37,535 nucleotides of DNA from a bacterium (GCA_021813325.1 JAKALA010000040.1:1-37535), one strand, 5' to 3'; positions 24,774 to 34,215 are shown, counted from the stretch's first letter. Program-made: numbers and translations. Notes: generated by a model from the letters alone, not told the origin.

Positions 24774-27242
24774 TTGCGTGCCCGCCGTTATCCTGTCCGC
24801 GTGACCAAACGCACGCTTTCCAATTCTGACCGGCGTCATCCTGGTCACCCAGCTTCGGTTGCCGGAAGTTCGCTGGCTAACCAAGCGCGTTTGAAGTTGG
24901 CCGTTCGCGGTATTGTGCAGGGGGTTGGGTTTCGTCCGTTTGTGTATCGGCTGGCCCAGGAATTGGCCCTGACAGGTTGGGTGAAGAATTCGCCACAAGG
25001 CGTATTCGTCGAGGTTGAGGGCCCGCCGTCACACTTGGAAGAATTCCGGTCGCGGCTGAAGACTGAAAACCCATCTGCCAGCCGCATTCATGGCCTTCAG
25101 GAATCCTGGCTTGAGCCACTGGGATTTGATCGTTTCGAAATCCGAGAAAGTGAAACCCAAGGCGACAAGTCGGTCTTGGTATTGCCGGACCTCGCGACCT
25201 GTCCTGACTGCCTTCGCGACCTGTTTGATCCCGGCAACCGCCGCCATCGGTATCCATTCACCAACTGCACCCATTGCGGACCGCGCTTCAGCATTATCGA
25301 GACCTTGCCATATGATCGCGCCAATACGGCGATGAAGCAGTTTGAAATGTGTCCCGACTGTCTCGCCGAATATCACAATCCGCGCGACCGGCGTTTCCAC
25401 GCCCAGCCCAATGCCTGTCCGGTCTGCGGCCCGCGTTTGGAATTTTGGCTGGAGGAATCGTCGAAGCAGTGCCCGGTGGCGGGTGCAGCTTTGCAAGCTG
25501 CGGTCGATGCGATTCGGCAGGGCAAAATTGTGGCGGTCAAAGGCATTGGCGGATTTCATTTGATGGCCGACGCCAGAAATGCTTCAGCGGTTCGGACATT
25601 GCGCAATCGCAAACAGCGCGAGGAAAAACCATTCGCACTGCTGTATCCTTCCCTCGCCCGGCTCAAAATGGACTGCGCGGTTTCCCCGTTGGAAGAAAAG
25701 TGGCTGCTTTCGGTTGAAGCGCCGATTGTTTTGCTGGCGCGGCTGGCCAATCCAGGCTCGGAAATCACGCCGGAAGTGGCGCCGGGTAATCCTTGTCTGG
25801 GCGTTATGCTGCCGTCCAATCCGCTGCACCATCTGCTCATGGCGGAACTTGGATTTCCAGTGGTGGCCACCAGTGGAAACCTCAGCGATGAACCAATCTG
25901 CATTGACGAACGGGAAGCCCTCGTGCGGCTGCGGAACATTGCCGATGCTTTCTTGGTTTATAACCGGCCCATCGTCCGGCACATGGACGATTCCATTTTG
26001 CGAGTGGTGTTGGGACGGGAAATTTTGACGCGTCGTGCCCGTGGATTCGCTCCACTGCCCGTGATGTTGGGAGATTTTTTGCCGCCGGATACCAAGCAAT
26101 CGGTTCTCGCGTTGGGCGCGCATTTGAAGAACGCCGTTGCGCTGGCGGTTGGCCATCAAGCTTTCATCAGCCAGCACATCGGTGATTTGGAAACGGCCGA
26201 GGCGGAACTGGCATTTCAGCGTGTGGCGGCAGATCTGCCGAGGCTTTATGAAGCTCCGCCGCAAATCGTGGTTTCCGATTTGCATCCCGATTATCTGTCA
26301 ACCAAGTATGCCGGGAAGATCGCCAAAAAAATGGGAGAAATCGGCGAGAACGATGCTGATCCCGGTTGTTCGCTCCAGACAAAGATCGGAGTGCAGCATC
26401 ATTTGGCGCACGTGCTTTCCGTCATTGCCGAACAAAACGTCGCGTTGCCTGTGGTCGGAATTGCCTGGGATGGGACCGGCTACGGAATCGATGGAACGAT
26501 TTGGGGAGGTGAGTTTTTTTGTGTGAACGGGCAGGGGGCCGAAAGGATTGCCCGATTGCGTCCGTTTCGTTTGCCCGGCGGCGATGCGGCGGTGAGGGAA
26601 CCGCGGCGGGCGGCGCTGGGATTGCTCTTTGAACTTTATGGGGAAAAGATTTTTGAACGCGTTGATTTGGCTCCCGTCGCCGCTTTTAATCCCCATGAAC
26701 TCGCCATGGTGAGATCGATGTTGAAGCGCGGCCTTAACGCGCCGCTGACCTCCAGCATCGGACGGTTGTTTGATGCGGTCGCAGCGTTGATCGGCTTGCG
26801 CCAGCACATGCACTTTGAAGGCCAGGCGGCCATGGAGCTGGAATTCATCTCGGCATGCACAAATACTGACGCCGCTTATGAATTGCGTTTGCGTGGTCCA
26901 GAAGACGCTCGCCTTGGCAAAGGGGGAATGGTATTGGATTGGCAGCCTTTGGTTGAAGCTGTTTTGGCCGATTTGCAGGCCGGCGTGGCGAGGCCGGAAG
27001 TCAGCGCCAAATTCCATAACGCACTGGTCCAGGCTGCGATTGCGGTCGCCCGGCGTGTTGGTGAATTGCGCGTGGCCATTTCCGGCGGTTGTTTTCAAAA
27101 TGGTTGCTTGTTGGAAAAATTGGTTGCCGGTTTGCGCACGGAGGGATTTGAACCGTATTGGCATCAACAGGTGCCCTGCAATGACGGTGGAATCGCCCTT
27201 GGCCAGATTTACGCCGCCACCCGGCAGATCGAATTAAAATGA
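24774..27242 (+). CDS. hypF: Carbamoyltransferase HypF
   Basis: An 822-residue cytosolic enzyme that uses carbamoyl phosphate and ATP to carbamoylate the C-terminal Cys of HypE, the source of the CN ligands. Acylphosphatase domain at about 38-125 (VRGIVQGVGFRPFVY; GWVKNSPQGV). Two zinc-finger motifs follow (CPDC...CTHCGPR; CPDC...CPVCGP), then a YrdC-like domain and a Kae1-like C-terminal domain with HHLAH, AWDGTGYGIDG and SGGCFQNG. TTG 24774 has GAGAAG five bases upstream; GTG 24801 is an alternative. About 38 residues precede the acylphosphatase fold, which is unusual and may reflect an even later true start. Catalytic segments look complete. Confidence 0.95.
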   Translation: MRARRYPVRVTKRTLSNSDRRHPGHPASVAGSSLANQARLKLAVRGIVQGVGFRPFVYRLAQELALTGWVKNSPQGVFVEVEGPPSHLEEFRSRLKTENPSASRIHGLQESWLEPLGFDRFEIRESETQGDKSVLVLPDLATCPDCLRDLFDPGNRRHRYPFTNCTHCGPRFSIIETLPYDRANTAMKQFEMCPDCLAEYHNPRDRRFHAQPNACPVCGPRLEFWLEESSKQCPVAGAALQAAVDAIRQGKIVAVKGIGGFHLMADARNASAVRTLRNRKQREEKPFALLYPSLARLKMDCAVSPLEEKWLLSVEAPIVLLARLANPGSEITPEVAPGNPCLGVMLPSNPLHHLLMAELGFPVVATSGNLSDEPICIDEREALVRLRNIADAFLVYNRPIVRHMDDSILRVVLGREILTRRARGFAPLPVMLGDFLPPDTKQSVLALGAHLKNAVALAVGHQAFISQHIGDLETAEAELAFQRVAADLPRLYEAPPQIVVSDLHPDYLSTKYAGKIAKKMGEIGENDADPGCSLQTKIGVQHHLAHVLSVIAEQNVALPVVGIAWDGTGYGIDGTIWGGEFFCVNGQGAERIARLRPFRLPGGDAAVREPRRAALGLLFELYGEKIFERVDLAPVAAFNPHELAMVRSMLKRGLNAPLTSSIGRLFDAVAALIGLRQHMHFEGQAAMELEFISACTNTDAAYELRLRGPEDARLGKGGMVLDWQPLVEAVLADLQAGVARPEVSAKFHNALVQAAIAVARRVGELRVAISGGCFQNGCLLEKLVAGLRTEGFEPYWHQQVPCNDGGIALGQIYAATRQIELK

Positions 27243-27245
27243 TTT

Positions 27246-27500
27246 ATGTGTCTAGCCATACCAGGAAAAGTCGTAAGCATCAGCGGTGACGATCCGATTA
27301 CCCGGATGGGAAAGATCGATTTCGCCGGCGTGATCAAGCAGGCCAGTCTGGCCTATGTGCCGGAAGTGGTGGTGGGCGATTATGTGATCGTGCATGTGGG
27401 ATTTGCGTTGAGCAAAGTGGATGAGGAAGAGGCCCAGAAGGTGTTCGGGTATTTGAAACAGATCGGCGAGTTGGGTGAATTGGAGGAGCCGGCGTCATGA
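27246..27500 (+). CDS. hypC: Hydrogenase assembly chaperone HypC
   Basis: An 84-residue HypC/HybG chaperone that forms a complex with HypD, carries the Fe(CN)2CO group and delivers it to the HoxH precursor. MCLAIPGKV is the family N-terminus, with the essential Cys2 after the initiator. [13 protein letters not shown] and the conserved DEEEAQ follow. The ATG is 3 bases after the hypF stop. The stop overlaps the hypD start as ATGA, indicating translational coupling with its physical partner. Size is normal for the family. Confidence 0.96.
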   Translation: MCLAIPGKVVSISGDDPITRMGKIDFAGVIKQASLAYVPEVVVGDYVIVHVGFALSKVDEEEAQKVFGYLKQIGELGELEEPAS

Positions 27501-28606
27501 AATATCTGGATGAATACCGCGACGGCGCATTGGCGCAAAAACTGGCGGCGGAAATTCACCGAGTAACGACCAAACCATGGACAATCATGGAAGTCTGCGG
27601 AGGCCAGACCCACGCCATTGTAAAGTTTGGCATCGATGAACTCCTGCCGCAGCAGATCGAATTAATTCATGGTCCGGGCTGTCCGGTATGCGTTACGCCT
27701 CTGGAGGTGATTGACAAGGCACTGGAAATCGCCGCCCGTCCGGAAGTAATCTTTACCTCCTTTGGCGACATGTTGCGCGTTCCCGGCAGCACCACGGATT
27801 TGCTTTCCGTCAAGGCCAAAGGTGGTGATGTCCGCATCGTGTATTCGCCTTTGGATGCCGTTAAAATTGCCCGGGAAAATCCCAATAAAGAAGTCGTCTT
27901 CTTCGGCGTCGGCTTTGAGACCACCGCTCCGGCCACGGCCATGGCAGTGTATCAGGCCTCTCAGCTGGGTTTGAAAAATTTTTCCATGCTCATTTCGCAC
28001 GTGCTCGTGCCACCGGCCATTGAAGCGTTGATGTCTTCGCCCACCTGCCGGGTGCAAGGTTTTCTGGCCGCAGGACACGTCTGTGCGGTGATGGGCTATG
28101 AGGAATATTTGCCGCTGGCAAAAAAATACCGGGTGCCAATCGTTGTCACGGGGTTCGAACCACTGGACATTCTCCACGGAATTTTGATGGTGGTGCGGCA
28201 ACTGGAGGCTGGCCGGGCCGAGGTGGAGAATCAGTATGTGCGCGCCGTGAATCAGGCGGGCAACCGGACGGCCCAGGATTTGGTTAAAAAAATTTTTAAA
28301 ATTGTGCCTCGCAAATGGCGGGGCGTGGGAGAAATTCCCCAAAGCGGACTGGGGTTGGGCGATGCCTACGCCGGCTTTGACGCGGACAAAAAGTTTGGCC
28401 TGACGGATCGGTTGGTGGATGAACCGGCGGAGTGTGTTGCCGGACAAATTCTGCAGGGCTTGAAAAAGCCGCACGAATGCGGTGCGTTTGGCGGCAAATG
28501 CACTCCGGAACATCCTTTGGGCGCAACCATGGTATCCAGTGAGGGTGCCTGTGCCGCCTATTACCGGTATCGCCGGCATGAAACCATCGCCAAGTTGAAA
28601 CCCTGA
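27497..28606 (+). CDS. hypD: Hydrogenase maturation protein HypD
   Basis: A 369-residue iron-sulfur scaffold for the Fe(CN)2CO centre; it holds the iron with HypC. The Cys residues corresponding to E. coli Cys41, Cys69 and Cys72 appear as Cys34 (VCGGQTHAI), Cys62 and Cys65 ([10 protein letters not shown]). The C-terminal [4Fe-4S] ligands are the four Cys in [14 protein letters not shown] and GAC. The [17 protein letters not shown] block is typical. Length matches the family. It overlaps hypC by four bases and hypE by one (TGATG), so hypC-D-E are tightly coupled. No substitution at a key Cys is seen. Confidence 0.97.
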   Translation: MKYLDEYRDGALAQKLAAEIHRVTTKPWTIMEVCGGQTHAIVKFGIDELLPQQIELIHGPGCPVCVTPLEVIDKALEIAARPEVIFTSFGDMLRVPGSTTDLLSVKAKGGDVRIVYSPLDAVKIARENPNKEVVFFGVGFETTAPATAMAVYQASQLGLKNFSMLISHVLVPPAIEALMSSPTCRVQGFLAAGHVCAVMGYEEYLPLAKKYRVPIVVTGFEPLDILHGILMVVRQLEAGRAEVENQYVRAVNQAGNRTAQDLVKKIFKIVPRKWRGVGEIPQSGLGLGDAYAGFDADKKFGLTDRLVDEPAECVAGQILQGLKKPHECGAFGGKCTPEHPLGATMVSSEGACAAYYRYRRHETIAKLKP

Positions 28607-29658
28607 TGAACATACTGGATTTTAGTGCGACCTGTCCGGTTCCCATTGCGAAATATCCGCAAGTAATGATGGCTCATGGCGGCGGGGGAACGTTGATGCA
28701 TCAGTTGCTTCGGGATGTTTTTGGCAAAGCCTTCAGCAATCCGATACTCGATGCAGCCCATGATTCGGCTCAATTTGCCGTCCCTCCCGGCAAACTGGCG
28801 ATGACCACGGATTCTTATGTGGTTCGCCCCATTTTCTTTCCGGGCGGCGATATTGGATCCATGGCGGTTCACGGCACGGTCAATGATCTGGCCATGAGCG
28901 GTGCCCGTCCGCTTTATCTGAGTTGTGGATTTATCATCGAAGAGGGCTTGCCCATGGAAACCTTGTGGCGGGTGGTGTGTTCAATGCGTGACGCCGCGAG
29001 GCGTTGTGGCGTAAAGATTGTCACCGGCGATACCAAAGTCGTGGACAAAGGCAAAGGCGACGGCTTATTCATCAACACGACCGGGATTGGCGTCATGGAA
29101 CATTCGTTGGCTATTGGACCGCAAAATGTGCAGCCTGGCGATGCCGTCATTGTGAGTGGCGATCTTGGGCGTCACGGCATGGCCATCATGGCGGTGCGCG
29201 ACGGATTAGAGTTTGAAAGCGCCATTGAAAGCGATTCGGCGCCGGTAGTGGAACCGGTTCTGGCATTGATCAAGAGTGGCATTGCGATTCGTTGTCTGCG
29301 GGATCTTACGCGCGGCGGACTGGCCAGTGCTCTGAATGAAATTGCCGAGGCCGCCGGTGTAAAGATTGCCGTGGAGCAGAATTCAATTCCGGTTCGCCCG
29401 GATGTCAACGCCGCCTGCGAGATGCTTGGGCTGGATGCTCTGCATGTGGCCAACGAGGGCCGCTTGGTCGCGTTTGTGGCGAAGGAAGATGCCGCGAAAA
29501 CATTGAAAATTCTTGCCGGTTTTTCCGTGAGCGCAAATGCAGCCTCGATTGGCAGTGTGGTTGAAAAATCCGAGCCGTTGGTCGTTTTACGCAGCGCCAT
29601 CGGGGCCAATCGCATCTTGGATATGCCTAGCGGCGAACAACTGCCTCGGATCTGCTAA
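28606..29658 (+). CDS. hypE: Hydrogenase maturation protein HypE
   Basis: A 350-residue PurM-like ATPase that dehydrates the HypF-made thiocarboxamide to a thiocyanate and passes CN to HypD. The C-terminus is PRIC, leaving Cys350 as the carbamoylated residue, exactly as in characterised HypE. The ATP-binding part includes [29 protein letters not shown] and the [13 protein letters not shown] block; [15 protein letters not shown] follows. It overlaps hypD by one base. It is the last gene of the cluster and its stop is followed by 115 bases before the convergent aminotransferase; no strong terminator is seen there. hypA and hypB are not present in the window. Confidence 0.97.
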   Translation: MNILDFSATCPVPIAKYPQVMMAHGGGGTLMHQLLRDVFGKAFSNPILDAAHDSAQFAVPPGKLAMTTDSYVVRPIFFPGGDIGSMAVHGTVNDLAMSGARPLYLSCGFIIEEGLPMETLWRVVCSMRDAARRCGVKIVTGDTKVVDKGKGDGLFINTTGIGVMEHSLAIGPQNVQPGDAVIVSGDLGRHGMAIMAVRDGLEFESAIESDSAPVVEPVLALIKSGIAIRCLRDLTRGGLASALNEIAEAAGVKIAVEQNSIPVRPDVNAACEMLGLDALHVANEGRLVAFVAKEDAAKTLKILAGFSVSANAASIGSVVEKSEPLVVLRSAIGANRILDMPSGEQLPRIC

Positions 29659-29773
29659 TCAATTGCCGGGCGAAGATTCTGCCGGCTGAACGGCCAGCAC
29701 GCTATGCAGGTGTCACGAGCGGCCAGCCCATCAACTGACAAAGCCGCACCTTCGGAAACCGAATTTTGATTTT

Positions 29774-30640
29774 CTAAATGGGTTCGCCGGAGACTTGGGT
29801 CAAAGCGCGGTATGCCTGCACCAGTTTTTGGGTGATTGCGCCGGGCTTGCCGTTGCCAATCAAACGGCCATCAATTTTAATGACCGGCATGATTTCCGCG
29901 CCGGTGCCGGTCAGGAAGCATTCGTCAGCGTTGAACAGGTCATAGCGCGTGAGGTTTGGCTCTGTGACCTTGATTTCCAATGGTTCTGCCAATTCCATCA
30001 CGGTGTTGCGGGTGATGCCGTAAAGCGCGCCGGCCGAATTGGGCGGGGTCTGCAAAATTCCGTTCTTAATGATAAATAAATTGTCCGCCGTGCATTCGGA
30101 AACAAAGCCTTCGGCGTTCAACATCACCGCTTCTTCCACGCCCGCGTTGTTGGCTTCAATCTTGGCCAGAATGTTGTTCAAGTAATTTAGCGATTTGATG
30201 GCCGGATTGACGGCGCTGTGCAGATTGCGCACGGTTGGCACGGTCACGATCTCCATGCCGCGGGCATACAGTTCCGCCGGATACACTTGGATTTTTCCGG
30301 CGATGATTATGACGGAGGGCCGTTTGCAACTGCGTGGGTTCAATCCGAGCGTGCCCACGCCCCGGGTCACCAGCAGCCGCACATAGCAATCCCGCAATTT
30401 GTTTGCCTTGATGGTGGCAATCGTCGCTTTCATTACTTCCGCATGGGACATGGGAATCTCCAGCAAAATGGCTTTGGCTGAATAGAAGAGGCGGTCAATG
30501 TGTTCCTTCAGTTTGAACACCCGGCCGTTGTAGGCGCGGATCCCCTCGAAAACCCCGTCTCCGTAAAGCAGACCGTGATCGAACACGGATATTTTGGCAT
30601 CGCGCTCGTTGCAAAATTTACCATCAAGAAAAATTTTCAT
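29774..30640 (-). CDS. ilvE: Branched-chain amino acid aminotransferase (class IV)
   Basis: A 288-residue PLP enzyme of fold-type IV that transaminates Leu, Ile and Val with 2-oxoglutarate. The ATG at 30640 (MKIFLDGKFCNE) is chosen; an upstream ATG at 30697 adds 19 residues with no family match. The PLP lysine is Lys149 in NPAIKSLNYLNNILAK, whose wording is typical of branched-chain rather than D-amino acid enzymes. GLLYGDGVFEGIRAY and EGFVSECTADNLFIIKNG (cofactor phosphate loop) are intact, and GTGAEIMPVIKIDGR is at the end. The gene is shorter than E. coli IlvE (309). The gene is convergent with hypE and has no partner genes here. A D-alanine or 4-amino-4-deoxychorismate role is less likely. 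Confidence 0.88.
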   Translation of the reverse strand: MKIFLDGKFCNERDAKISVFDHGLLYGDGVFEGIRAYNGRVFKLKEHIDRLFYSAKAILLEIPMSHAEVMKATIATIKANKLRDCYVRLLVTRGVGTLGLNPRSCKRPSVIIIAGKIQVYPAELYARGMEIVTVPTVRNLHSAVNPAIKSLNYLNNILAKIEANNAGVEEAVMLNAEGFVSECTADNLFIIKNGILQTPPNSAGALYGITRNTVMELAEPLEIKVTEPNLTRYDLFNADECFLTGTGAEIMPVIKIDGRLIGNGKPGAITQKLVQAYRALTQVSGEPI

Positions 30641-30767
30641 GCTAATGCCCTGAAAATAAGCAAAAGATGCATCAGTGGCAAATGTGAATTTTTTCATTAA
30701 CAGACGACACTCTTATTTGTCGGGAGCCTTTAATTTTGGCCAAATGCACCAGCTTTGCTGGAGAGAT

Positions 30768-30791
30768 TCCCGGAGTTTGACCGCTCCGGGA
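30768..30791. repeat. Hairpin upstream of the transposase relic
   Basis: A perfect 8-bp stem, TCCCGGAG (30768-30775) / CTCCGGGA (30784-30791), with an 8-base loop, about 85 bases before the recognisable transposase homology. The position suits a left-end hairpin of an IS200/IS605-type element; no T-run follows, so a terminator is unlikely. Confidence 0.45.
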
Positions 30792-30857
30792 GTGTTTGAA
30801 AAGTTGACTTTCGTGAACCGCTCAAAATTTGCGAAAGGACAGAGAAGGCAAACGTAT

Positions 30858-31065
30858 GAAATATTGAAGCCCAAGACCTGGGAATGCAAATCCCATGTCG
30901 TGTTTGCCACGAAACGCCGGAAGCACACGTTGCCTGGTCGAATCCGGCGGGAGCTGGTCTCCACAGCAGAAAGCAGGTGAGATTATTGAGGGACATTTGA
31001 TATCTGAGCCTGCGCACATGCTCATCGTGACACCACCGAAGGATTCGGTTGGGCGGGACGAAGTT
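30858..31065 (+). pseudogene. Degenerate IS200/IS605-type (Y1/HUH) transposase
   Basis: Two adjacent frames carry pieces of a TnpA-like transposase. The first gives TWECKSHVVFATKRRKHTL and GRIRREL (30876-30968), resembling the W-CKYHVVF-KYRR N-terminus. The second, about +1 shifted, gives QQKAGEIIEGHLISEPAHML and IVTPPK (to about 31040), matching the QKE..IEEGHL-PDHVHMLISIPPK region, then SVGRDE. The HUH motif is broken: HVH reads PAH. A short stretch is missing between the pieces and the C-terminal tyrosine region is absent. There is no intact transposase gene, so the element cannot move by itself. It lies between ilvE and the ECF sigma gene, in a 600-bp stretch otherwise without genes. Confidence 0.72.
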
Positions 31066-31161
31066 TCGGGGTGCCGCTGCCTCCGGAAACAAGCGAAAAA
31101 AGATCAGCGTCTGGGGCAGTTGACGTTAATGCCGCTTGGAGCGGTTCACGCTATCTCAAGT

Positions 31162-31178
31162 CTCCGGTTTTACCGGAG
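31162..31178. repeat. Hairpin between the transposase relic and the sigma gene
   Basis: CTCCGGT-TTT-ACCGGAG, a perfect 7-bp stem with a TTT loop, about 100 bases after the transposase homology and 88 bases before the sigma factor ATG. It may be the right-end hairpin of the relic, or a structured leader for the sigma factor. Confidence 0.45.
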
Positions 31179-31266
31179 GCCGCTGACTTGAATGGAAAAC
31201 GGCTGTAGCACCCATGAAATAAGAAGTGGCATTTCACCGGCCATGGCATTAGTTTTCAGCCGATTC

Positions 31267-31824
31267 ATGAGCGATGTCACCCTGCTTCTTCAAGCCATGG
31301 AACGCGGCGAAGAAAAGGCCGTGGATGAATTGTTTCCACTGGTTTATGAGGAGCTTCGGAGACTGGCGCGCATTCACATGTCCAGGGAATCCGCCTGCCA
31401 TACCCTTCAACCCACGGCGTTGGTTCATGAAGCCTGGCTGAGGCTGGCCAAATCCGAGGGGCCGGGCTGGCAGGGGCAGGCCCACTTTTTTGGCGCGGCC
31501 GCCGAATCCATGCGGCGAATTTTGGTGGAAAGAGCGCGCCGGCGATTGCGCCAGAAGCGGGGCGGCGGCCAGGAAAACCTCAATGTGGATGCCCTCGAAC
31601 TGGCGCAGGCCACTCCGGATGAGAAACTGCTGCTGATCCACGAGGCGTTGAAGCAATTGGAGAAAGAGAATCCCGAACGGGCCCGGGTGGTGGTGCAAAA
31701 GTATTTTGTGGGCATGACCAACAAGGAGGTTGCCGAGCGGCTCGGCATCAGTGTGCGGACGGTGAATCGCCATTGGCTTTGTGCCAAGGCGTGGTTGTTC
31801 TGGCAATTGCAGGCCGAAATTTGA
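31267..31824 (+). CDS. ECF-type RNA polymerase sigma factor
   Basis: A 185-residue sigma factor of the TIGR02999-like group, which in several phyla is encoded beside serine/threonine kinases. ATG 31267 gives MSDVTLLLQAMERGEEKAV, the usual start for this group. An upstream ATG at 31192 would add 25 residues with no homology. Region 2: LFPLVYEELRRLARIHM, with HTLQPTALVHEAWLRL. Region 4 HTH: TNKEVAERLGISVRTVNRHW. No anti-sigma factor gene is adjacent; the kinase starts 66 bases downstream. By analogy with phosphorylation-controlled ECF sigmas (EcfP/PknT-type systems), the kinase may regulate it. This control is inferred, and no target promoter is recognised. Confidence 0.9.
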   Translation: MSDVTLLLQAMERGEEKAVDELFPLVYEELRRLARIHMSRESACHTLQPTALVHEAWLRLAKSEGPGWQGQAHFFGAAAESMRRILVERARRRLRQKRGGGQENLNVDALELAQATPDEKLLLIHEALKQLEKENPERARVVVQKYFVGMTNKEVAERLGISVRTVNRHWLCAKAWLFWQLQAEI

Positions 31825-31890
31825 TTAATCGGTCTGGAATCTGGCGTAAAAAATTGCCAGAAGGCGCATGTAACAGAAGCAGCTCATCGC

Positions 31891-34212
31891 ATGGTTGACC
31901 CGTCACAACGTCCTGGCCCGGCTTCGAACCTCAAAGACATCTTCTCCGATGAGGTTGAGGAGATTTTCTGCGCGGCCGTCGAGATGCCGGATGCGGCCAA
32001 GCGGCGTGCGTTTATTGAGCAGGCCTGCGGTGGGAATGCGAGTTTGCGGTCCAAGGTGGAGGCTTTGATGGCGTCACAGGCGGACGTGGAACGTTTTTTT
32101 CACGACAGCCATCCAGGTCCGCCAGCAAACGATTGGTCGGTTGACCGCCCTGCCGGTGATGGTCCGGCGGAAATTCTGGTCAGCGCAACCTCGGATGCGC
32201 CCGCCGGGGAAAAATTGGGCGCTTGGATTGGTCGTTACCAGTTGCTGCAAGTGATTGGTGAGGGCGGATATGGCACGGTCTGTCTGGCGGAACAGGATTT
32301 GCCGGTCCGCCGCCGGGTGGCACTGAAGATCGTCAAACTGGGAATGGACACTAAAAGCGTCATTGCCCGGTTTGAGGCGGAACGCCAAGCCCTGGCGATG
32401 ATGGATCACCCAAACATTGCCCATGTGTTCGACGCCGGGATGACTGTTACCGGGAGGCCATATTTTGTGATGGAACTGGTGCGGGGAACCAAAATCACCA
32501 CCTATTGCGATCAACATCAATTGGATCTCAACCAACGGCTGCAGCTTTTTTTTCAAGTCTGCCATGCGGTTCAACATGCGCATCAGAAAGGGATCATTCA
32601 TCGGGACATCAAGCCTTCAAACATCCTGGTAACCCTGCATGACGGCCAACCCATCCCCATGGTGATCGACTTTGGGATTGCCAAGGCCATGCAGGGGCGG
32701 CTCACGGACCAGACCATTTTTACCCCCTACGAACAGTTCATTGGAACGCCGGCATACATGAGTCCGGAGCAGGCAGAGGCCAGCCGGGCGGACGTGGATA
32801 CCCGGAGTGACATCTACAGCCTGGGAGTTCTGCTTTACGAACTGCTGACAGGCCACACCCCGTTCAATTCAACCCAACTGATCGAATCCGGTCTGGATGA
32901 AATGCGCCGCACCCTCCGTGAGCGCGAGCCTGCCCTGCCTTCCGCGGGCGTGGGCCGGCTGCCGCCGGAGGAATTGGCCCGCGCCGCGAATTGCCGTGGA
33001 GTGGCCCCGGCCAAGTTGATTGCCCTGCTCAAGCGGGATCTTGACTCGATCGTCATGAAGGCACTGGACAAAGATCCGGACCGCCGCTATGAAACGGCCA
33101 ACGGGCTGGCCATGGATCTCCACCGATATTTAAACCATGAACCGGTTTTGGCCCTGCCCGCCCGCCGCCTCTACCGGCTCCGAAAATTAGTGCGCCGCAA
33201 CAAGGTGGTATTTTTCAGCAGCACGGCGGTGGTGTTGGCGCTGGCCATCGGCCTCGGGGTCGCCTTGATGTTGCTGTTTCGCGCGCGCGCGGCCGAGCGC
33301 CAGGAGGCGCGGCTGCGCGGCATCGCCGAACGCGGTCTGACGACCGAGGCGGAACTGCGCAACCAGGCCGAGACGCGGGAGACGATCATCAAGGCGGCCC
33401 TGCTGATCAATCAGGGTTCCAATGCGGCGGCCGACAGCCTGGTGGCACAACTGCCGCTCACACAATCCACCATGGAAGGCTCCGAGGTGTTTCAAACCCT
33501 CGGCGAGTGGGATGCCCTCAACGGCCGCTGGCAGGAGGCGAAAGCCCGGTTTCGCCAGTTACAGCACGTGAGTCGCATCAACCTGCCCCAGAATGCTTCA
33601 TTGGACTGGACCAAGGCGGCCATCGCCATGATTGAGAGTAATGACCGCGAAGCCTATGCCCGTTTTTGCGCGGAAAGCATCACGAGCTTTAACGGCGTCG
33701 ATGATCCGTTGGTGGCGGGACGCGTGCTGCGAAATTGTCTGCTGGTGCCGGCGTCCCCCCATCTGATTGATGCGCTGAAGCCGCTGGCGAAGTGCGCGGG
33801 GGAAACCCTGCAAAACATTGACTTTTCTGCCAAGGTTGCCGGCTGGAAGACCCCCTGGCGTTGCGAGGTGCTGGCGCTCTGGGAATACCGGGCTGGCAAT
33901 CCCTCCGCAGCCATGGTCTGGTGCAACCGCTGCCTGAACGCGGTGGAAAAAGTGCCGGCCCGCGATGCCGCCACCGAAGCGGTGCTGGCCATGTGCCAGG
34001 CAAAGCTGGGCAAGACTGAAGATGCGCGCAACGAACTTGCCCGCGCCCGATCCCTGATTCAGCATAAATTTCAAACGCCCTTGACGCTTAACTCCACGGA
34101 TGGGGCGTGGTATGACTGGGTCTTTGCCCGCATGTTGATGAACGAGGCCACGGAATTGATCCAGCCCGAGCTGAATGAAGCCCCGCAGCAAGACTCCGGC
34201 CTGGATGAATAA
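31891..34212 (+). CDS. Transmembrane Ser/Thr protein kinase with TPR-like C-terminal part
   Basis: A 773-residue kinase. Residues about 20-70 are a helical leader (EEIFCAAVEMPDAAKRRAFI) common in Planctomycete and Verrucomicrobial kinases. The kinase domain (about 115-410) is complete: GEGGYGTV (123-130), Lys146 in VALKIVKL, HRD (237-239) in HRDIKPSNIL, DFG (260-262), GTPAYMSPEQ. One transmembrane helix lies at about 438-462 (VVFFSSTAVVLALAIGLGVA). The remaining 300 residues are helical and resemble tetratricopeptide repeats; they are probably extracytoplasmic and sense or bind a partner. The gene follows the ECF sigma gene by 66 bases on the same strand, forming a likely regulatory pair. The target is unknown. 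Confidence 0.92.
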   Translation: MVDPSQRPGPASNLKDIFSDEVEEIFCAAVEMPDAAKRRAFIEQACGGNASLRSKVEALMASQADVERFFHDSHPGPPANDWSVDRPAGDGPAEILVSATSDAPAGEKLGAWIGRYQLLQVIGEGGYGTVCLAEQDLPVRRRVALKIVKLGMDTKSVIARFEAERQALAMMDHPNIAHVFDAGMTVTGRPYFVMELVRGTKITTYCDQHQLDLNQRLQLFFQVCHAVQHAHQKGIIHRDIKPSNILVTLHDGQPIPMVIDFGIAKAMQGRLTDQTIFTPYEQFIGTPAYMSPEQAEASRADVDTRSDIYSLGVLLYELLTGHTPFNSTQLIESGLDEMRRTLREREPALPSAGVGRLPPEELARAANCRGVAPAKLIALLKRDLDSIVMKALDKDPDRRYETANGLAMDLHRYLNHEPVLALPARRLYRLRKLVRRNKVVFFSSTAVVLALAIGLGVALMLLFRARAAERQEARLRGIAERGLTTEAELRNQAETRETIIKAALLINQGSNAAADSLVAQLPLTQSTMEGSEVFQTLGEWDALNGRWQEAKARFRQLQHVSRINLPQNASLDWTKAAIAMIESNDREAYARFCAESITSFNGVDDPLVAGRVLRNCLLVPASPHLIDALKPLAKCAGETLQNIDFSAKVAGWKTPWRCEVLALWEYRAGNPSAAMVWCNRCLNAVEKVPARDAATEAVLAMCQAKLGKTEDARNELARARSLIQHKFQTPLTLNSTDGAWYDWVFARMLMNEATELIQPELNEAPQQDSGLDE

Positions 34213-34215
34213 GGG

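Noticed and set aside
27662-28579. A 305-codon minus-strand frame opposite hypD
   Set aside because: Antisense shadow; hypD Cys motifs confirm the plus strand.
29659-29773. A terminator between hypE and ilvE
   Set aside because: Only short 4-5 bp stems and no T-run on either strand were seen.
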